A program made the position numbers and the translations under genes. From positions 251,375-315,374 of the forward strand of contig NZ_VYKJ01000005.1 in assembly GCF_008710095.1 (NCBI RefSeq): a stretch of 64,000 bases of DNA. The letters are read 5' to 3'. The stretch is from Affinibrenneria salicis. Lineage in GTDB: Bacteria > Pseudomonadota > Gammaproteobacteria > Enterobacterales > Enterobacteriaceae. Under the pieces are notes generated by a model that saw only the letters and a program-made list of their open reading frames with translations, ran no database searches and was not told where the DNA came from. Below, in pieces: positions 8,292-18,397 of this stretch (position 1 is the stretch's first letter; each line of letters starts with the position of its first letter).

Positions 8292-9155
8292 ATGAGTCAG
8301 GTTTTACAACGTCTACTTAATCTCCTGAATCTGGAAAAAATCGAGCAGGGGCTATTTCGCGGCCAGAGCGAGGATCTGGGCCTGCGCCAGGTATTCGGCG
8401 GTCAGGTCGTGGGTCAGGCGCTCAGCGCCGCCGGGCAGACCATACCGGAAGGCCGCGTCATTCACTCCTTTCACAGCTATTTTTTACTGCCGGGCGACAG
8501 CCAGAAAGCGATCGTTTATGACGTGCAAACCCTGCGCGACGGCAACAGTTTCAGCGCGCGCCGCGTGAGCGCCATCCAGAACGGCCAGCCGATTTTCTAC
8601 ATGACCGCCTCGTTTCAACAACCGGAGGACGGCTTCGAACACCAAAACAGCATGCCGGGCGTGCCGCCGCCGGAGTCGCTGAAATCGGAGCAGGAGATCG
8701 CGCAGCAAATGGCGCCGCTGCTGCCGGAAAAATTGCGCGCGGCGTTTACCGCCGAGCGGCCGATTGAAATGCGGCCGGTCAAATTTCACAACCCGCTGCG
8801 CGGTGAGGTCGACCAGCCGGTGCGCTATGTATGGTGCCGGGCCAGCGGACCAATGCCGGAAGACGCGCCCGTCCATCAGTATCTGCTGGGCTATGCGTCC
8901 GACTGTAATTTTTTGTTGACCGCGCTGCAGCCGCACGGCGTTGGTTTTCTGGAACCCGGTATGCAGGTGGCCACCATCGACCATTCGATGTGGTTTCATC
9001 GGCCGTTTCGTCTCGATGACTGGCTGCTGTATGCGGTGGAAAGCCCTTCGGCTTCCGGCGGGCGCGGTTTTGTCCGCGGGCAGTTCTATGACCGGCAGGG
9101 CGTACTGGTCGCCTCCAGCGTTCAGGAAGGGGTTATTCGTCGCCATCCCCTCTAA
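8292..9155 (+). CDS. tesB: Acyl-CoA thioesterase II
   Basis: A 287-aa double hot-dog thioesterase (E. coli 286 aa) that hydrolyses medium- and long-chain acyl-CoAs to free fatty acid and CoA in the cytoplasm. The ATG at 8292 gives the family N-terminus [20 protein letters not shown] and has GGAGAGG upstream, so the longer open frame from 8193 is rejected. The first hot-dog domain carries [14 protein letters not shown]. The second carries [18 protein letters not shown], which includes the conserved catalytic Asp region, and the C-terminus holds the conserved Gln (SVQEGVIR). It is convergent with amtB, with a hairpin between. Confidence 0.96.
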   Translation: MSQVLQRLLNLLNLEKIEQGLFRGQSEDLGLRQVFGGQVVGQALSAAGQTIPEGRVIHSFHSYFLLPGDSQKAIVYDVQTLRDGNSFSARRVSAIQNGQPIFYMTASFQQPEDGFEHQNSMPGVPPPESLKSEQEIAQQMAPLLPEKLRAAFTAERPIEMRPVKFHNPLRGEVDQPVRYVWCRASGPMPEDAPVHQYLLGYASDCNFLLTALQPHGVGFLEPGMQVATIDHSMWFHRPFRLDDWLLYAVESPSASGGRGFVRGQFYDRQGVLVASSVQEGVIRRHPL

Positions 9156-9160
9156 AATAA

Positions 9161-9187
9161 CAACGGGCGCGATAATCGCGCCCGTTG
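9161..9187. terminator. Hairpin between convergent tesB and amtB
   Basis: CAACGGGCGCGA, loop TAA, TCGCGCCCGTTG: a 12-bp perfect stem 5 nt after the tesB stop. No T tract follows on the tesB side, so it is probably a bidirectional transcription barrier and 3'-end stabiliser. Confidence 0.65.
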
Positions 9188-9318
9188 AAAGTTCGTTATC
9201 AGGGAGAGCGCAGCGGGAGATCGTAACGCCCCTCGCTGCGGCAGGCCCGGGTATTCCGGGCGCGGCGGCTTTATCAGCAACCACGCCCTTTGGTTTTTCC
9301 CAGCCGTAAATCGTTGGA

Positions 9319-10605
9319 TTACTGGTTGTACGCGTTCTCGCCGTGGCTGTTCACGTCCAGCCCTTCGCGTTCCTGCTCTTCCGGTACGCGCAGACCTACA
9401 ATTACATCGGCGATCTTGAAGGCGATAAAGGCAACCACGCCCGACCAGATCAGTGTAACGATGATGCTGAAGATCTGTACCCATACCTGATGCGCCATGG
9501 TTACGCCTTCGGCATAACCGGTGCCGCCCAGCGATGCGGAGGTGAATACGCCGGTCAGGATACAACCTACGATACCGCAGACGCCGTGCACGCCGAATAC
9601 GTCGCACGGGTCATCGACGCGCAGCCATCTTTTCAGCGTGGTCACGCCCCACAGACCCGCGAAGCCACCAGCCAGGCCGATAACCATCGCGCCGCCGACG
9701 CCGACCGTACCCGCCGCCGGGGTAACCGCCACCAGACCCGCGATGCAGCCGGAGCTGGCGCCCAGCAGAGAAGGCTTACCGCGCGCGATCCACTCGCCCA
9801 ATACCCAGGCCAGGATAGCGGCAGCCGTCGCCACTACGGTATTGATAAAGGCCAGACCGGCGATTTCGTTGGCCGCCGCGGCGGAACCGGCGTTGAAGCC
9901 GAACCAGCCGATATACAGGATAGAGGCGCCAATAAAGACCATCGGCAGGTTATGCGGTTTAAACGCCTCTTTACCGAAGCCGACGCGTTTACCCAGCAGC
10001 CATGCGCCGACCAGACCCGCGACAGCGGCGTTAATGTGCACCACCGTACCGCCGGCGAAGTCCAGCGCGCCGTCAGCGGCCAGATAACCGCCGCCCCAGA
10101 CCATGTGGGTCATCGGCAGATAGGAGAAAGTCAGCCAGACGGCGACAAAAATCAACACCGCGGAGAAGCGAATGCGCTCGGCAATCGCCCCGACGATCAG
10201 GCCGACGGTAATACAGGCAAACGACGCCTGGAAAGCCACATGGATCAGCTGATAGATAGAGCCGACCTGCGACGTGATGCCGATGCCTTTCAGCATCACG
10301 GTGGAGAAACCGCCGAAAAAGGCATTGCCTTCACTGAACGCGAGGCTGTAGCCGTAAACCACCCACAGAATGCAGACCATGGAGAACGTCACCACGACCT
10401 GAGTCAACATAGAAAGTACGTTTTTGGAGCGAATCAGGCCGCCGTAAAATAACGCGATGCCCGGTATAGTCATAAAAAGTACCAGAGCGGTACAAATCAT
10501 CATAAAGGCATTATCTGCTTTGTCGATCGCAGGCACAGCCGCCATTGCCCACGACGGAAGCAGAGCAGCCACACCCAGACCCAACGAGGAGATACATTTT
10601 TTCAT
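9319..10605 (-). CDS. amtB: Ammonium transporter AmtB
   Basis: A 428-aa Amt/Rh channel, the same length as E. coli AmtB. A cleavable signal peptide (MKKCISSLGLGVAALLPSWAMA) is followed by 11 membrane segments. The twin-histidine pore is visible in THMVWGGG and VHGVCG, as is the signature DFAGGTVVHINAAVAGLVGA. It conducts ammonium into the cell when nitrogen is limiting, and GlnK plugs it when nitrogen returns. glnK lies 37 nt upstream on the same strand, and both follow a sigma-54 promoter. No anomaly is seen. Confidence 0.97.
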   Translation of the reverse strand: MKKCISSLGLGVAALLPSWAMAAVPAIDKADNAFMMICTALVLFMTIPGIALFYGGLIRSKNVLSMLTQVVVTFSMVCILWVVYGYSLAFSEGNAFFGGFSTVMLKGIGITSQVGSIYQLIHVAFQASFACITVGLIVGAIAERIRFSAVLIFVAVWLTFSYLPMTHMVWGGGYLAADGALDFAGGTVVHINAAVAGLVGAWLLGKRVGFGKEAFKPHNLPMVFIGASILYIGWFGFNAGSAAAANEIAGLAFINTVVATAAAILAWVLGEWIARGKPSLLGASSGCIAGLVAVTPAAGTVGVGGAMVIGLAGGFAGLWGVTTLKRWLRVDDPCDVFGVHGVCGIVGCILTGVFTSASLGGTGYAEGVTMAHQVWVQIFSIIVTLIWSGVVAFIAFKIADVIVGLRVPEEQEREGLDVNSHGENAYNQ

Positions 10606-10642
10606 TTTAATCCATCCCTATTCTACAAATCTTAGTCAGGCA

Positions 10643-10981
10643 TTACAGCGCGGCTTCATCAGTTTCGCCGGTGCGGATTCGAATAACCCGTTGCAGTTCA
10701 GCGACAAAAATCTTGCCGTCCCCAATCTTGCCGGTATAAGCAGCTTTGCTGATAACATCAATGACTTCGTCCAGCTGATCGTCCGCAATAGCGATATCGA
10801 TTTTTACTTTCGGCAGGAAATTGACGCTGTATTCCGCGCCCCGATACAGTTCGGCATGCCCTTTTTGACGACCGAACCCCTTCACCTCGGTAACGGTCAG
10901 GCCCTGAATGCCCACGGAAGATAAGGCTTCACGCACATCTTCCAGCTTGAATGGTTTTATTACCACGGTAACCAGTTTCAT
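10643..10981 (-). CDS. glnK: Nitrogen regulatory PII protein GlnK
   Basis: A 112-aa PII trimer protein nearly identical to E. coli GlnK. Tyr51 in the T-loop (RGAEYSVNFLPK) is the uridylylation site used by GlnD. The segment TGKIGDGKIFV includes the nucleotide and 2-oxoglutarate binding B and C loop residues. Unmodified GlnK binds AmtB and blocks it, so glnK-amtB is a sensor-transporter operon. A sigma-54 element lies 87 nt upstream of the start with NtrC-like sites beyond. Confidence 0.97.
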   Translation of the reverse strand: MKLVTVVIKPFKLEDVREALSSVGIQGLTVTEVKGFGRQKGHAELYRGAEYSVNFLPKVKIDIAIADDQLDEVIDVISKAAYTGKIGDGKIFVAELQRVIRIRTGETDEAAL

Positions 10982-11067
10982 TATCGCCCTCCAGCAATTG
11001 AGTTCGGGTAATTACCCGTCAGCATTCTGTTAGTTCAGCCATATTTCTTTGATCCACGCAGGGTTAA

Positions 11068-11083
11068 AGCAAAGGGTGTGCCA
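11068..11083 (-). promoter_or_regulatory. Sigma-54 promoter of glnK-amtB
   Basis: On the minus strand TGGCACACCCTTTGCT matches the RpoN consensus: TGGCAC at -24 and TTGC at -12, with the correct separation. It lies 87 bp upstream of the glnK ATG. Confidence 0.88.
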
Positions 11084-11179
11084 TAAATCGAATCAGCGGC
11101 CAGATCGTGGCGTGGAAAGGCTGGCCGAAGCCTGATTACGGCCAGATAACATTAAAAGGCACAAAAACCGTCGGCGCAT

Positions 11180-11216
11180 TGCACCATATCAATGCAATGC
11201 GCCATATAATAGTGCA
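11180..11216 (-). promoter_or_regulatory. NtrC enhancer-like sites upstream of glnK
   Basis: TGCACCATATCAATGCA (11180-11196) and TGCGCCATATAATAGTGCA (11198-11216) resemble the NtrC site TGCACCA-N3-TGGTGCA, each with one better arm. A further half site TGGTGC lies at about 11250. They sit roughly 130-150 bp upstream of the sigma-54 start, as expected for enhancers. Confidence 0.55.
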
Positions 11217-11281
11217 ACAGCGGCAAAACATGGCGCGAGCATGCATGCTGATGGTGCGGCCGGCCTATCCTGACCACATGG

Positions 11282-13063
11282 TTAGTTATTCATCGACTCG
11301 CTGAGCGTGGCCGCGGCCAGTTCATCCCCGGCCAGCTGCAGCTGGTACATCTGGAAATAACGCCCCTGCTGCGACAACAGCTGCGCATGTGACCCCTGTT
11401 CCACGGTTTTGCCCTGATGCAGCACCAGAATGGTATCCGCCTCAACAATCGTGGACAGCCGATGGGCGATCACCACCAGCGTAGTCTGCCGACGAATCGT
11501 CTTTAATGCGCGCTGCACCGCTTGTTCGGTGCCGGAGTCAATATTAGCCGTGGCTTCATCCAGAATCAGAATCTTCGGCGCCTGAATCAGCACGCGCGCA
11601 ATCGCCAACAGTTGCTTCTGCCCGACGGAAAGATTATTCCCCTGCTCTCCCATACGCGTAGCCAGTCCCTGCGGCATCTCCCGCACCAGCGCCGCCAGTT
11701 GCACCTGTTCCAGCACCCGCCAGACCGCTTCCTCGCTCATCTCGCGACCCAGCGTTACGTTGGCGTACATCGAATCAGCCAGCACAACCGGGTCCTGTTG
11801 CACGATGGCTACGCTCTGACGCAGCGCCCAATGCGACAAACTGGCGACAGGACGCCCATCCAGCCGAATCTCTCCCTGTTCAACCGGGTAATAGCCCATC
11901 AGCAGGTTAGCCAGCGTGCTTTTACCGCTGCCGGTATGGCCGACCAGCGCGACAAAGCCGCGCGCCGGCACATGCAGGGAGATATGCTGCAGCACCGGCT
12001 TCGCTTCGCGGTAAGCAAACGATACGTCGTCGATATCAATCACGCCTTCGGCCAGCGGCTGCGGGTCATCGCCGTACTGCTGTCGGGCGCCGTCCATCAG
12101 TTCAAAAATCCGCTCGCCGGCCACCACCGCCTGCTGCAGCATCGACTGCTGGGTGGTCAGCTCAATCAACGGCTCATTCAGCCGGCCCAGATAGTTGATA
12201 AACGCGTACAGTACCCCGACGCCCACCGTCCCTACCGAGCTGAAACCAAACAACAACAGTAAACCGCACAGCACCATGGTGGAAAACAGACTCAGCAACG
12301 GGCGCAGTAAAAAACCGTCCAGCCGCAGCGTCTGCATGCGCGCCTGATAGTGCGCCCGACTGGCCGCGCCCAGCGTTTCACCAAACCGCGCCTGCTGGCG
12401 AAACTGCTGGATGACGCTCATCCCGTTAATCGCCTCATTGAAGCCGTCGTTGATATCCGCCAGATAGCTGCGAATGCGGCGGACGATCGGCGTGCTGTAA
12501 CGCTGGTAGATTAGCATCACCGCCAGCACCGCCGGGAAAATGGTCAGCGCCACCAGCGCCATACGCCAGTCGAGGCTAAACATGGCCACCAGCATCGCGC
12601 CGATCAGCGCGGCACTGCGCAGTACGGTGGCGACCACGGTGATATAAAGATCCTTCACCACTTCGGTGTCGTTGGTCACCCGCGAAATCAACTGGCCGAT
12701 CGGCTGGGTGTCGAACACGCTAAGCGGCTGCCGCAGCGCCGCGTCCATTGCGTCGGTACGCAGCCGCTGCACCACGCCGACCGCGACCCGGCTGAAGAGC
12801 AGCGTCTGAAAATAGAGTAACGCGGCCGCCAGCAGCTGCAGCAGGAAATAGGCCAGCGCCAGCCCGGCGGCGAAAGCGAGCGGAAACTCGCCTTTCGCCA
12901 CCAGATTATCGATAAAGTAGCTCACCAGCAGCGGGCCGGAAACCTCCGCCGCCGCCGCAATCCACAACATCAACACGGCGATGGCCAGCGGTTTACGCCA
13001 GGGAGAACCGTAGGCCAACAGACGCTTCAGAACCGGCCACAGCTGCCGCAGATTACGACGCAT
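11282..13063 (-). CDS. mdlB: MdlB, heterodimeric ABC exporter subunit
   Basis: A 593-aa half-transporter of the multidrug/peptide exporter family (E. coli MdlB is 593 aa). Six membrane helices (roughly residues 20-310) precede an ATPase domain with Walker A GHTGSGKS, signature [15 protein letters not shown] and Walker [13 protein letters not shown]. The ATG at 13063 has AGGAGG six bases upstream and restores the E. coli length, so the ATG at 13078 is rejected. It overlaps the mdlA end by 11 nt, showing translational coupling. The pair is homologous to SmdAB-type exporters; the physiological substrate is unknown. Confidence 0.95.
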   Translation of the reverse strand: MRRNLRQLWPVLKRLLAYGSPWRKPLAIAVLMLWIAAAAEVSGPLLVSYFIDNLVAKGEFPLAFAAGLALAYFLLQLLAAALLYFQTLLFSRVAVGVVQRLRTDAMDAALRQPLSVFDTQPIGQLISRVTNDTEVVKDLYITVVATVLRSAALIGAMLVAMFSLDWRMALVALTIFPAVLAVMLIYQRYSTPIVRRIRSYLADINDGFNEAINGMSVIQQFRQQARFGETLGAASRAHYQARMQTLRLDGFLLRPLLSLFSTMVLCGLLLLFGFSSVGTVGVGVLYAFINYLGRLNEPLIELTTQQSMLQQAVVAGERIFELMDGARQQYGDDPQPLAEGVIDIDDVSFAYREAKPVLQHISLHVPARGFVALVGHTGSGKSTLANLLMGYYPVEQGEIRLDGRPVASLSHWALRQSVAIVQQDPVVLADSMYANVTLGREMSEEAVWRVLEQVQLAALVREMPQGLATRMGEQGNNLSVGQKQLLAIARVLIQAPKILILDEATANIDSGTEQAVQRALKTIRRQTTLVVIAHRLSTIVEADTILVLHQGKTVEQGSHAQLLSQQGRYFQMYQLQLAGDELAAATLSESMNN

Positions 13064-14825
13064 CGGCCACCTCCTCATCAGCGGGCGCTTCGCTCAGCGC
13101 CGCCTCCAGTTGCTGATAGCGGTACATGTCCCGATACCAGCCTGGCTGCTCCGCCAGCGCGCGATGGTCGCCGCGCTGCGTTATGCGCCCCTGCTGCAAT
13201 ACCAGAATTTCGTTGGCTTCGGTCAGCGCGGACAGCCGATGCGCGCTGATAATCAGCGTACGCTGCGCCCCCCACTGGCGCAGATTGCGCAAAATCTGGT
13301 ACTCGGTGCGCCCGTCCACCGCCGACAACGCATCGTCCAGAATCAAGATTTCGCTCTCCAGCAGCAGCGCCCGCGCAATGGAAATCCGCTGTTTCTGCCC
13401 GCCGGACAGCATCACGCCGCGTTCGCCGACTTCCGTCTCATAGCCCTGCGGCAGGCGCAGGATATCTTCATGTACGCTGGCCAGCCGGGCGGCCTGTTCG
13501 ATCTCCGTCTGAGTGGCGTCGGGTCTGCCCAGCGCGATGTTGCGCGCCACGCTATCGGAAAACAGAAACGGCATCTGGCCGACGACGGCGAAACGACTGC
13601 GCAGCGCGTCCAGCCGGATGCGCGGCAACGGCAGTTGGTGATAACGAATTTCGCCCTGCGCCACGTCGAAATGACGCTGCAGCAGCGCCAGCAGCGTACT
13701 CTTGCCGGCGCCGGTCGGCCCGCACAGCCCGAGTATCCGTCCCGGCGCCAGTGAAAAATGCACGTTTTGCAGCGCGGGACGGGCGCTGAGCGGATAGTGA
13801 AACGCGTCGATATTCACCTCCAGCGTACCGCGCTCAGCGGGAAGCGGCTCATCGCCATCGGCAACCGTCTGCTGCCCGGACAACATCTGACGAATGCGCG
13901 CGTAGGCCGCGCTGCCGCGCTCGACAATGTTAAACATCCACGCCAGCGCCAGCATAGGCCAGATCATCAACCCGAGATACATGACAAAACTGGTTAACTG
14001 GCCGAGGGTCAGCGAACCGTTCACCACCATCCAGCTGCCGCCGCCGATGGCCAGCAGATGCGACAGCCCGATAGAGATATAAATCGTCGGATTGAAGCGC
14101 GCGTCGACCCGCGCCACGCGCATATTCTTCGCGCCGGCGTCGGCGGCCACGTCGGAGAACCGCGCCGACTGATAATCCTCCAGGCCAAACGCTTTGATCA
14201 TGCGGATGCTGGTCAGACTCTCCTGCGCCTGATCGTTGAGCATGGAAAAGGCCGCCTGGGCGGACTTAAAGCGCTGGTGCAGCTGCGTGCCGTAGTGATT
14301 GATGATCAGCGCCATCGGCGGCATCGGCAACAGCGCCAGCAGAGTCAGCTGCCAGCTAATTTGCGTACTCATCACCACCAGCACCGCACAGCCCATCACC
14401 AGCGAATCCACCAGCGTCAGCACCCCTTCGCCGGCGGCGAACACCACCCGGTCCACGTCATTGGTGGCGCGCGCCATCAGATCGCCGGTGCGATGTCGCA
14501 GATAAAAAGCCGCGTGCTGGCGACTCAGATGACGATAAAAATCCGCTCTCAGCTCCACCGCCAGTTGGTAGGATGCGCCAAACAGCCACACGCGCCACAC
14601 GTAACGCAGCAGATAAACCATCACGGCGGTCAGCAGCATCAGACCGACCCATGCCAGAATCCGCGCGCCGGGCATATGCTGCTGCGTCACGCCGTCGACG
14701 ATAATTCCCACCAGTTTCGGCGGCAGCAACTGCAATACGGCAATAATGATCAACAACGCGACCGCGCCCAGATAACGCCGCCATTCCCGGCGGAAATACC
14801 AGCCTAATTGCACAAACAGTTTCAC
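13053..14825 (-). CDS. mdlA: MdlA, heterodimeric ABC exporter subunit
   Basis: A 590-aa half-transporter partner of MdlB (E. coli MdlA is 590 aa), starting at GTG. The transmembrane domain covers about residues 15-310. The ATPase domain has Walker [10 protein letters not shown], signature [16 protein letters not shown] and Walker [13 protein letters not shown]. The residue after the Walker B aspartate is Asp where MdlB has Glu, so one of the two ATP sites of the heterodimer is probably degenerate, as in other asymmetric exporters. Encoded upstream of and overlapping mdlB, and lying after the decR gene as in E. coli. Confidence 0.95.
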   Translation of the reverse strand: MKLFVQLGWYFRREWRRYLGAVALLIIIAVLQLLPPKLVGIIVDGVTQQHMPGARILAWVGLMLLTAVMVYLLRYVWRVWLFGASYQLAVELRADFYRHLSRQHAAFYLRHRTGDLMARATNDVDRVVFAAGEGVLTLVDSLVMGCAVLVVMSTQISWQLTLLALLPMPPMALIINHYGTQLHQRFKSAQAAFSMLNDQAQESLTSIRMIKAFGLEDYQSARFSDVAADAGAKNMRVARVDARFNPTIYISIGLSHLLAIGGGSWMVVNGSLTLGQLTSFVMYLGLMIWPMLALAWMFNIVERGSAAYARIRQMLSGQQTVADGDEPLPAERGTLEVNIDAFHYPLSARPALQNVHFSLAPGRILGLCGPTGAGKSTLLALLQRHFDVAQGEIRYHQLPLPRIRLDALRSRFAVVGQMPFLFSDSVARNIALGRPDATQTEIEQAARLASVHEDILRLPQGYETEVGERGVMLSGGQKQRISIARALLLESEILILDDALSAVDGRTEYQILRNLRQWGAQRTLIISAHRLSALTEANEILVLQQGRITQRGDHRALAEQPGWYRDMYRYQQLEAALSEAPADEEVADAS

Positions 14826-14984
14826 GCAGTTTTTATTCCAGATTGATGAGCGGGCGAACAGAGGGAAACCATGATTATAGCGAAAAGGTCTGCGGGCCGT
14901 AACCGGGCCGATTAACCCTGCGATCGGGGCCGCAACGGCATAACAAAGCGACCCCGCCGGAGCGCAGATAACCGCGCGCCGGCG

Positions 14985-15446
14985 TTAGTCCGCCAGCGGC
15001 AGCGCCGTCGTCTGCTTGATGCGCTCCATGGCGAAGCTGGAGGTGACGTCGACCAGCCCCGGCATACCGTTGACCAGTCGCTTATAAAAATGATCGTAGC
15101 TTTTCATATCGGCGACCTGCACCTGAAGCAGATAATCATACTCGCCGGCCATACGGTAAAAAGCCAGCACTTCCGGCATGGACTCGACCACATGGACAAA
15201 CTCCTGATACCAGCGGCTGTTGTGCTGCTGGGTTTTCAGCAAAACAAAAGCGGTCAACCCCAGCCCCAGGCGCTCATTATCCAGCAGCGCGACGCGCGCG
15301 CGAATATACCCCTCCTGTTCCAGCCGCCGGATACGCTTCCAGCAGGGCGTCGAGGTCAGATTGACCGCGTCGGCCAGCGCCTGGAGCGACAGCGTACAGT
15401 CCCGCTGCAGCAGACCAAGCAAAATACGATCGGTTTTATCCAACAT
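14985..15446 (-). CDS. decR: DecR/YbaO, Lrp-AsnC family cysteine-responsive regulator
   Basis: A 153-aa Lrp/AsnC regulator with an N-terminal winged helix-turn-helix (about residues 3-60, [20 protein letters not shown]) and a C-terminal ligand-binding RAM domain (about 65-145). It aligns along its length with E. coli DecR (YbaO), which senses cysteine and activates cysteine detoxification. The ATG at 15446 matches the family start ([10 protein letters not shown]) and has GGGTGA upstream; a GTG three codons earlier is less likely. It is divergent from a PLP-dependent cysteine-desulfhydrase-like gene, its probable target. In E. coli the neighbour is different (cof), so this pairing is informative. 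Confidence 0.93.
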   Translation of the reverse strand: MLDKTDRILLGLLQRDCTLSLQALADAVNLTSTPCWKRIRRLEQEGYIRARVALLDNERLGLGLTAFVLLKTQQHNSRWYQEFVHVVESMPEVLAFYRMAGEYDYLLQVQVADMKSYDHFYKRLVNGMPGLVDVTSSFAMERIKQTTALPLAD

Positions 15447-15458
15447 ATGGTTCACCCG

Positions 15459-15473
15459 GAGAAAATATTTCTC
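15459..15473. promoter_or_regulatory. Palindromic operator candidate between decR and the desulfhydrase-like gene
   Basis: GAGAAA-ATA-TTTCTC is a perfect 15-bp palindrome in the 118-bp divergent promoter region. Lrp/AsnC proteins bind such AT-centred palindromes. A second inverted pair GAAAAAAA-N8-TTTTTTTC lies near 15490-15513, and GGTAA-N6-TTACC at 15534-15549. Confidence 0.5.
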
Positions 15474-15564
15474 TTATTTATCGTTTATACGAAAAAAATG
15501 GCAATCTTTTTTTCTGTGAAAATCGGTATCCTGGTAACATTGTTTACCATCACGGACTTTCATC

Positions 15565-16605
15565 ATGACCAACAGCTGGATAAAACAGGCCATCAACGCG
15601 ATCGATGCCGATTTTCAACGTTCCGCCGATACGCATCTTATTCGGCTGGCGCTGCCCGCCTTTCCCGGTATTGACCTGTACCTGAAAGACGAAAGCACTC
15701 ATCCCAGCGGCAGCCTGAAACACCGCCTCGCCCGTTCCCTGTTCCTGTACGGGCTGTGCAACGGCTGGATTCGCGAGGGGACGACGGTTATCGAAGCGTC
15801 ATCCGGCAGCACCGCGGTCTCGGAGGCCTACTTCGCCCGGCTGATCGGGCTGCCTTTCATTGCCGTGATGCCATCCTGCACCGCGCGCCGCAAAATTGAA
15901 CAAATCGCCTTTTACGGCGGCCAGTGTCATTTTGTCGAGCAGTCCGCTGAAATTTATGCCGCCTCGGAACAGCTGGCGCAGCGGCTGAACGGCCATTATA
16001 TGGATCAGTTTACTTACGCCGAGCGGGCCACCGACTGGCGCGGCAACAACAATATCGCCGACAGTATTTTCCGTCAGATGGCGCGCGAGCCTCACCCGGT
16101 GCCGGACTATATCGTCATGAGCGCCGGCACCGGCGGCACGTCGGCCACGCTGGGGCGCTATATTCGCTATCAGGGACTGGACAGCCGGCTGGTGGTCGCA
16201 GACCCGGAGAACTCGGTATTTTATGACTGCTACCATCAGCGGGATCGGACCCTGCGCGCCGCGTGCAGCAGCCGGATTGAAGGAATCGGACGGCCGCGCG
16301 TCGAGCCTTCCTTTATTCCTCATGTCATTGACGATATGCTCCGCGTGCCGGATGCGGCCAGCGTCGCCACCATTCACTGGCTGGAAAAAGTGCTGGGCCG
16401 CAAAGCCGGCGCGTCGACCGGGACCAACATGTGGGCCGCGCTGCAGCTGGCGAAAAAAATGCGTGAGGAAGGACGCCGGGGCGCCATTGTCACCCTGCTG
16501 TGCGACAGCGGCGAACGTTATCTTGATACCTACTACCAGCCGCGGTGGGTTGCGCAGCACATCGGCGATATCACCCCCTGGCTGGCGGAACTGAACGACC
16601 TATAG
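15565..16605 (+). CDS. PLP-dependent cysteine synthase-family protein, probable cysteine desulfhydrase
   Basis: A 346-aa fold-type II PLP enzyme. The internal-aldimine lysine is Lys52 in HPSGSLKHR, substrate contact region [14 protein letters not shown] follows, and the phosphate-binding glycine loop is [14 protein letters not shown]. It belongs to the CysK/CBS superfamily but is closer to the group of inducible cysteine desulfhydrases than to biosynthetic CysK. I recall that in Pantoea ananatis a similar gene (called ccdA) sits beside a YbaO-type regulator and gives cysteine-inducible resistance. Divergence from decR here supports the same role: cysteine to pyruvate, ammonia and sulfide. Biosynthetic activity cannot be excluded from sequence alone. 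Confidence 0.8.
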   Translation: MTNSWIKQAINAIDADFQRSADTHLIRLALPAFPGIDLYLKDESTHPSGSLKHRLARSLFLYGLCNGWIREGTTVIEASSGSTAVSEAYFARLIGLPFIAVMPSCTARRKIEQIAFYGGQCHFVEQSAEIYAASEQLAQRLNGHYMDQFTYAERATDWRGNNNIADSIFRQMAREPHPVPDYIVMSAGTGGTSATLGRYIRYQGLDSRLVVADPENSVFYDCYHQRDRTLRAACSSRIEGIGRPRVEPSFIPHVIDDMLRVPDAASVATIHWLEKVLGRKAGASTGTNMWAALQLAKKMREEGRRGAIVTLLCDSGERYLDTYYQPRWVAQHIGDITPWLAELNDL

Positions 16606-16674
16606 ACAGGCCCTGGCTCAACGCCGCATCACGCAGAGAATCCGCCCGCCCGCCACCGCGTCAGCAACCTGGTA

Positions 16675-16680
16675 TATAAT
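16675..16680 (+). promoter_or_regulatory. -10 element for queC
   Basis: A perfect TATAAT lies 66 bp upstream of the queC ATG. No good -35 is visible at 16-18 bp, so the promoter is only moderately supported. Confidence 0.4.
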
Positions 16681-16745
16681 CGGCATTCAGTATCGCTATG
16701 CCCTGCGCTTGCGGGCATCGTCAAGACAGTTAAGGTGAAGATAAG

Positions 16746-17441
16746 ATGAAACGCGCGGTAGTCGTTTTTAGCGGTGGACAGGACTCCACCACCTGCCTGA
16801 TCCAGGCGCTTACGCAGTATGACGAAGTCCACTGCATTACATTCGATTATGGTCAACGCCATCGGGTAGAGATTGAGGTGGCGAGCGACCTGGCGCGCCG
16901 GCTCGGCGCCGCGGCGCATAAGGTGCTGGATGTCGGCATCCTGAACGAACTGGCCGTCAGCAGCCTGACCCGCGACAATATCCCGGTGCCGAAATACAGC
17001 GAGGATGTACAGGGGCTGCCGGCCACCTTTGTTCCCGGACGCAATATTCTGTTCCTCACTCTGGCGGCGATCTACGCTTATCAGGTTGAAGCCGGCGTGG
17101 TGATCACCGGCGTATGTGAAACCGATTTTTCCGGCTATCCCGACTGCCGCGACGAATTCGTGAAATCCCTCAACCACGCCGTGACGCTGGGCATCGCGCG
17201 CGATATTCGCTTCGTCACGCCGCTCATGTGGCTGAACAAGGCCGAAACCTGGGCGCTGGCCGATTATTATCACCAGCTCGATACCGTGCGCCATCATACC
17301 CTGACCTGCTACAACGGTATAAAGGGAGAAGGCTGCGGCGAATGCGCCGCCTGTCACCTGCGGGCGAACGGCCTGAGCGAGTATCAGGCCGACCCCGCCG
17401 GGCTGATGGCGACGCTGAAGCAAAAGACCGGCCTGAGTTAA
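16746..17441 (+). CDS. queC: 7-cyano-7-deazaguanine synthase
   Basis: A 231-aa enzyme, the same length as E. coli QueC. It converts 7-carboxy-7-deazaguanine to preQ0 with ATP and ammonia, an early step in queuosine tRNA modification. The PP-loop SGGQDSTTC is at residues 9-17. The C-terminal zinc site is CYNG followed by [11 protein letters not shown]. The substrate-side segment [14 protein letters not shown] is intact. The start has AGGTGAAG upstream. It is monocistronic here, convergent with the DUF1989 operon, whereas E. coli has fadM (ybaW) at this junction. Confidence 0.96.
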   Translation: MKRAVVVFSGGQDSTTCLIQALTQYDEVHCITFDYGQRHRVEIEVASDLARRLGAAAHKVLDVGILNELAVSSLTRDNIPVPKYSEDVQGLPATFVPGRNILFLTLAAIYAYQVEAGVVITGVCETDFSGYPDCRDEFVKSLNHAVTLGIARDIRFVTPLMWLNKAETWALADYYHQLDTVRHHTLTCYNGIKGEGCGECAACHLRANGLSEYQADPAGLMATLKQKTGLS

Positions 17442-17520
17442 CGCCCCTTTCGCCCGTCGGACCGGCGACCGGCGGCGGCGCGTTGAACTGCGCCGGACTG
17501 CCACACCCGGCGCGCTGCTT

Positions 17521-17538
17521 CTCCCGCCGCAGCGGGAG
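17521..17538. terminator. Hairpin between convergent queC and the DUF1989 operon
   Basis: CTCCCGC, loop CGCA, GCGGGAG: a 7-bp perfect stem between the two convergent stop codons. There is no T tract, so it may be a weak bidirectional terminator. Confidence 0.45.
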
Positions 17539-17544
17539 GGTTCA

Positions 17545-18381
17545 TCACCAGCTGACCGGCCTGAGCTGCATACCGTGATTACCGCGATAGTCCGGCGATA
17601 CCGGCGGCGTCCAGCCGGTCAGCAGCCCGGCCTCCGGCCGGTAGATTTCTATCCCCAGCGGTCGGCAGACGGACAGCGTATCCTGCGCCTCGTCGCCCCA
17701 CATCGGCAGCGACAGATCGCCCCCCGGGCAGGTGGAGATCGCGCACAGCAGATCGATTTCAGCGAAGAACTCCAGATAGTCCCCCTTGCGCGCCGGGCAG
17801 GCCTTCATGAAATATTGATCGTTATCGTTTAAGCCGGTGCACTGGAACACATTCATCACGTCATGCACGTCAAACTCGGTCAGCCCGTAAGGCTGTACGG
17901 CGCGGGTCAGATTGGAATGACAGTGAAAATCGAAATCTTCACCGGTCAGCAACTTGTTGACGTAAGGATCGCAGCGGGTGCCCAGCAGGTCGTGCACCCG
18001 TCCGCCGTCGCCGTCAATGCCGTAATCGGCCAGCGAATCGGCGGTAATGGTGGCAATCGGACGCAGGAACGGCAGCGTAGACCAGATGCGATCATAGGTG
18101 GACAGGTGCGCGCGCTGCAGCTGGCGGGTTCTCGATACCCACATGCGCTCGCGCGGATCGTGCCGGTTCCAGATGTTAAGATCGCCGACCTGCGGCCCCT
18201 GCGGCGTGGTAATACGGAACAGGTGCCCCGCCGGCACTTCCCATGCGAAGCCGGTGCGGATCGGCACCAGGTGCGAAGTGAGCAGTTCGCGCGCCCCTTC
18301 GGCGACGGCCTGATAAAACTCGCGGTCGACATCCAGGGCTGACCCCGTGGTGTTCTGATAAGCTGCGGGATAAGAAGACAT
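17545..18381 (-). CDS. DUF1989 (urea carboxylase-associated family) protein
   Basis: A 278-aa protein of the DUF1989 family. The diagnostic block is DVHDVMNVFQCTGLND, then ACPARKGDYLEFFAEIDLLC and AISTCPGGDLSLPMWG, with FHCHSNL upstream. Family members known from other bacteria include the two subunits of carboxyguanidine deiminase (CgdAB) encoded beside urea/guanidine carboxylase; those are shorter and work with a carboxylase absent here. This suggests hydrolysis or deamination of a small nitrogen compound, which is inference. The ATG at 18381 has GGAG eight bases upstream and is preferred to the ATG at 18393. It is last in a four-gene operon with an amino-acid ABC transporter and a GntR regulator, 16 nt after the regulator gene. 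Confidence 0.8.
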   Translation of the reverse strand: MSSYPAAYQNTTGSALDVDREFYQAVAEGARELLTSHLVPIRTGFAWEVPAGHLFRITTPQGPQVGDLNIWNRHDPRERMWVSRTRQLQRAHLSTYDRIWSTLPFLRPIATITADSLADYGIDGDGGRVHDLLGTRCDPYVNKLLTGEDFDFHCHSNLTRAVQPYGLTEFDVHDVMNVFQCTGLNDNDQYFMKACPARKGDYLEFFAEIDLLCAISTCPGGDLSLPMWGDEAQDTLSVCRPLGIEIYRPEAGLLTGWTPPVSPDYRGNHGMQLRPVSW

Positions 18382-18397
18382 GATTGACTCCATTTCA

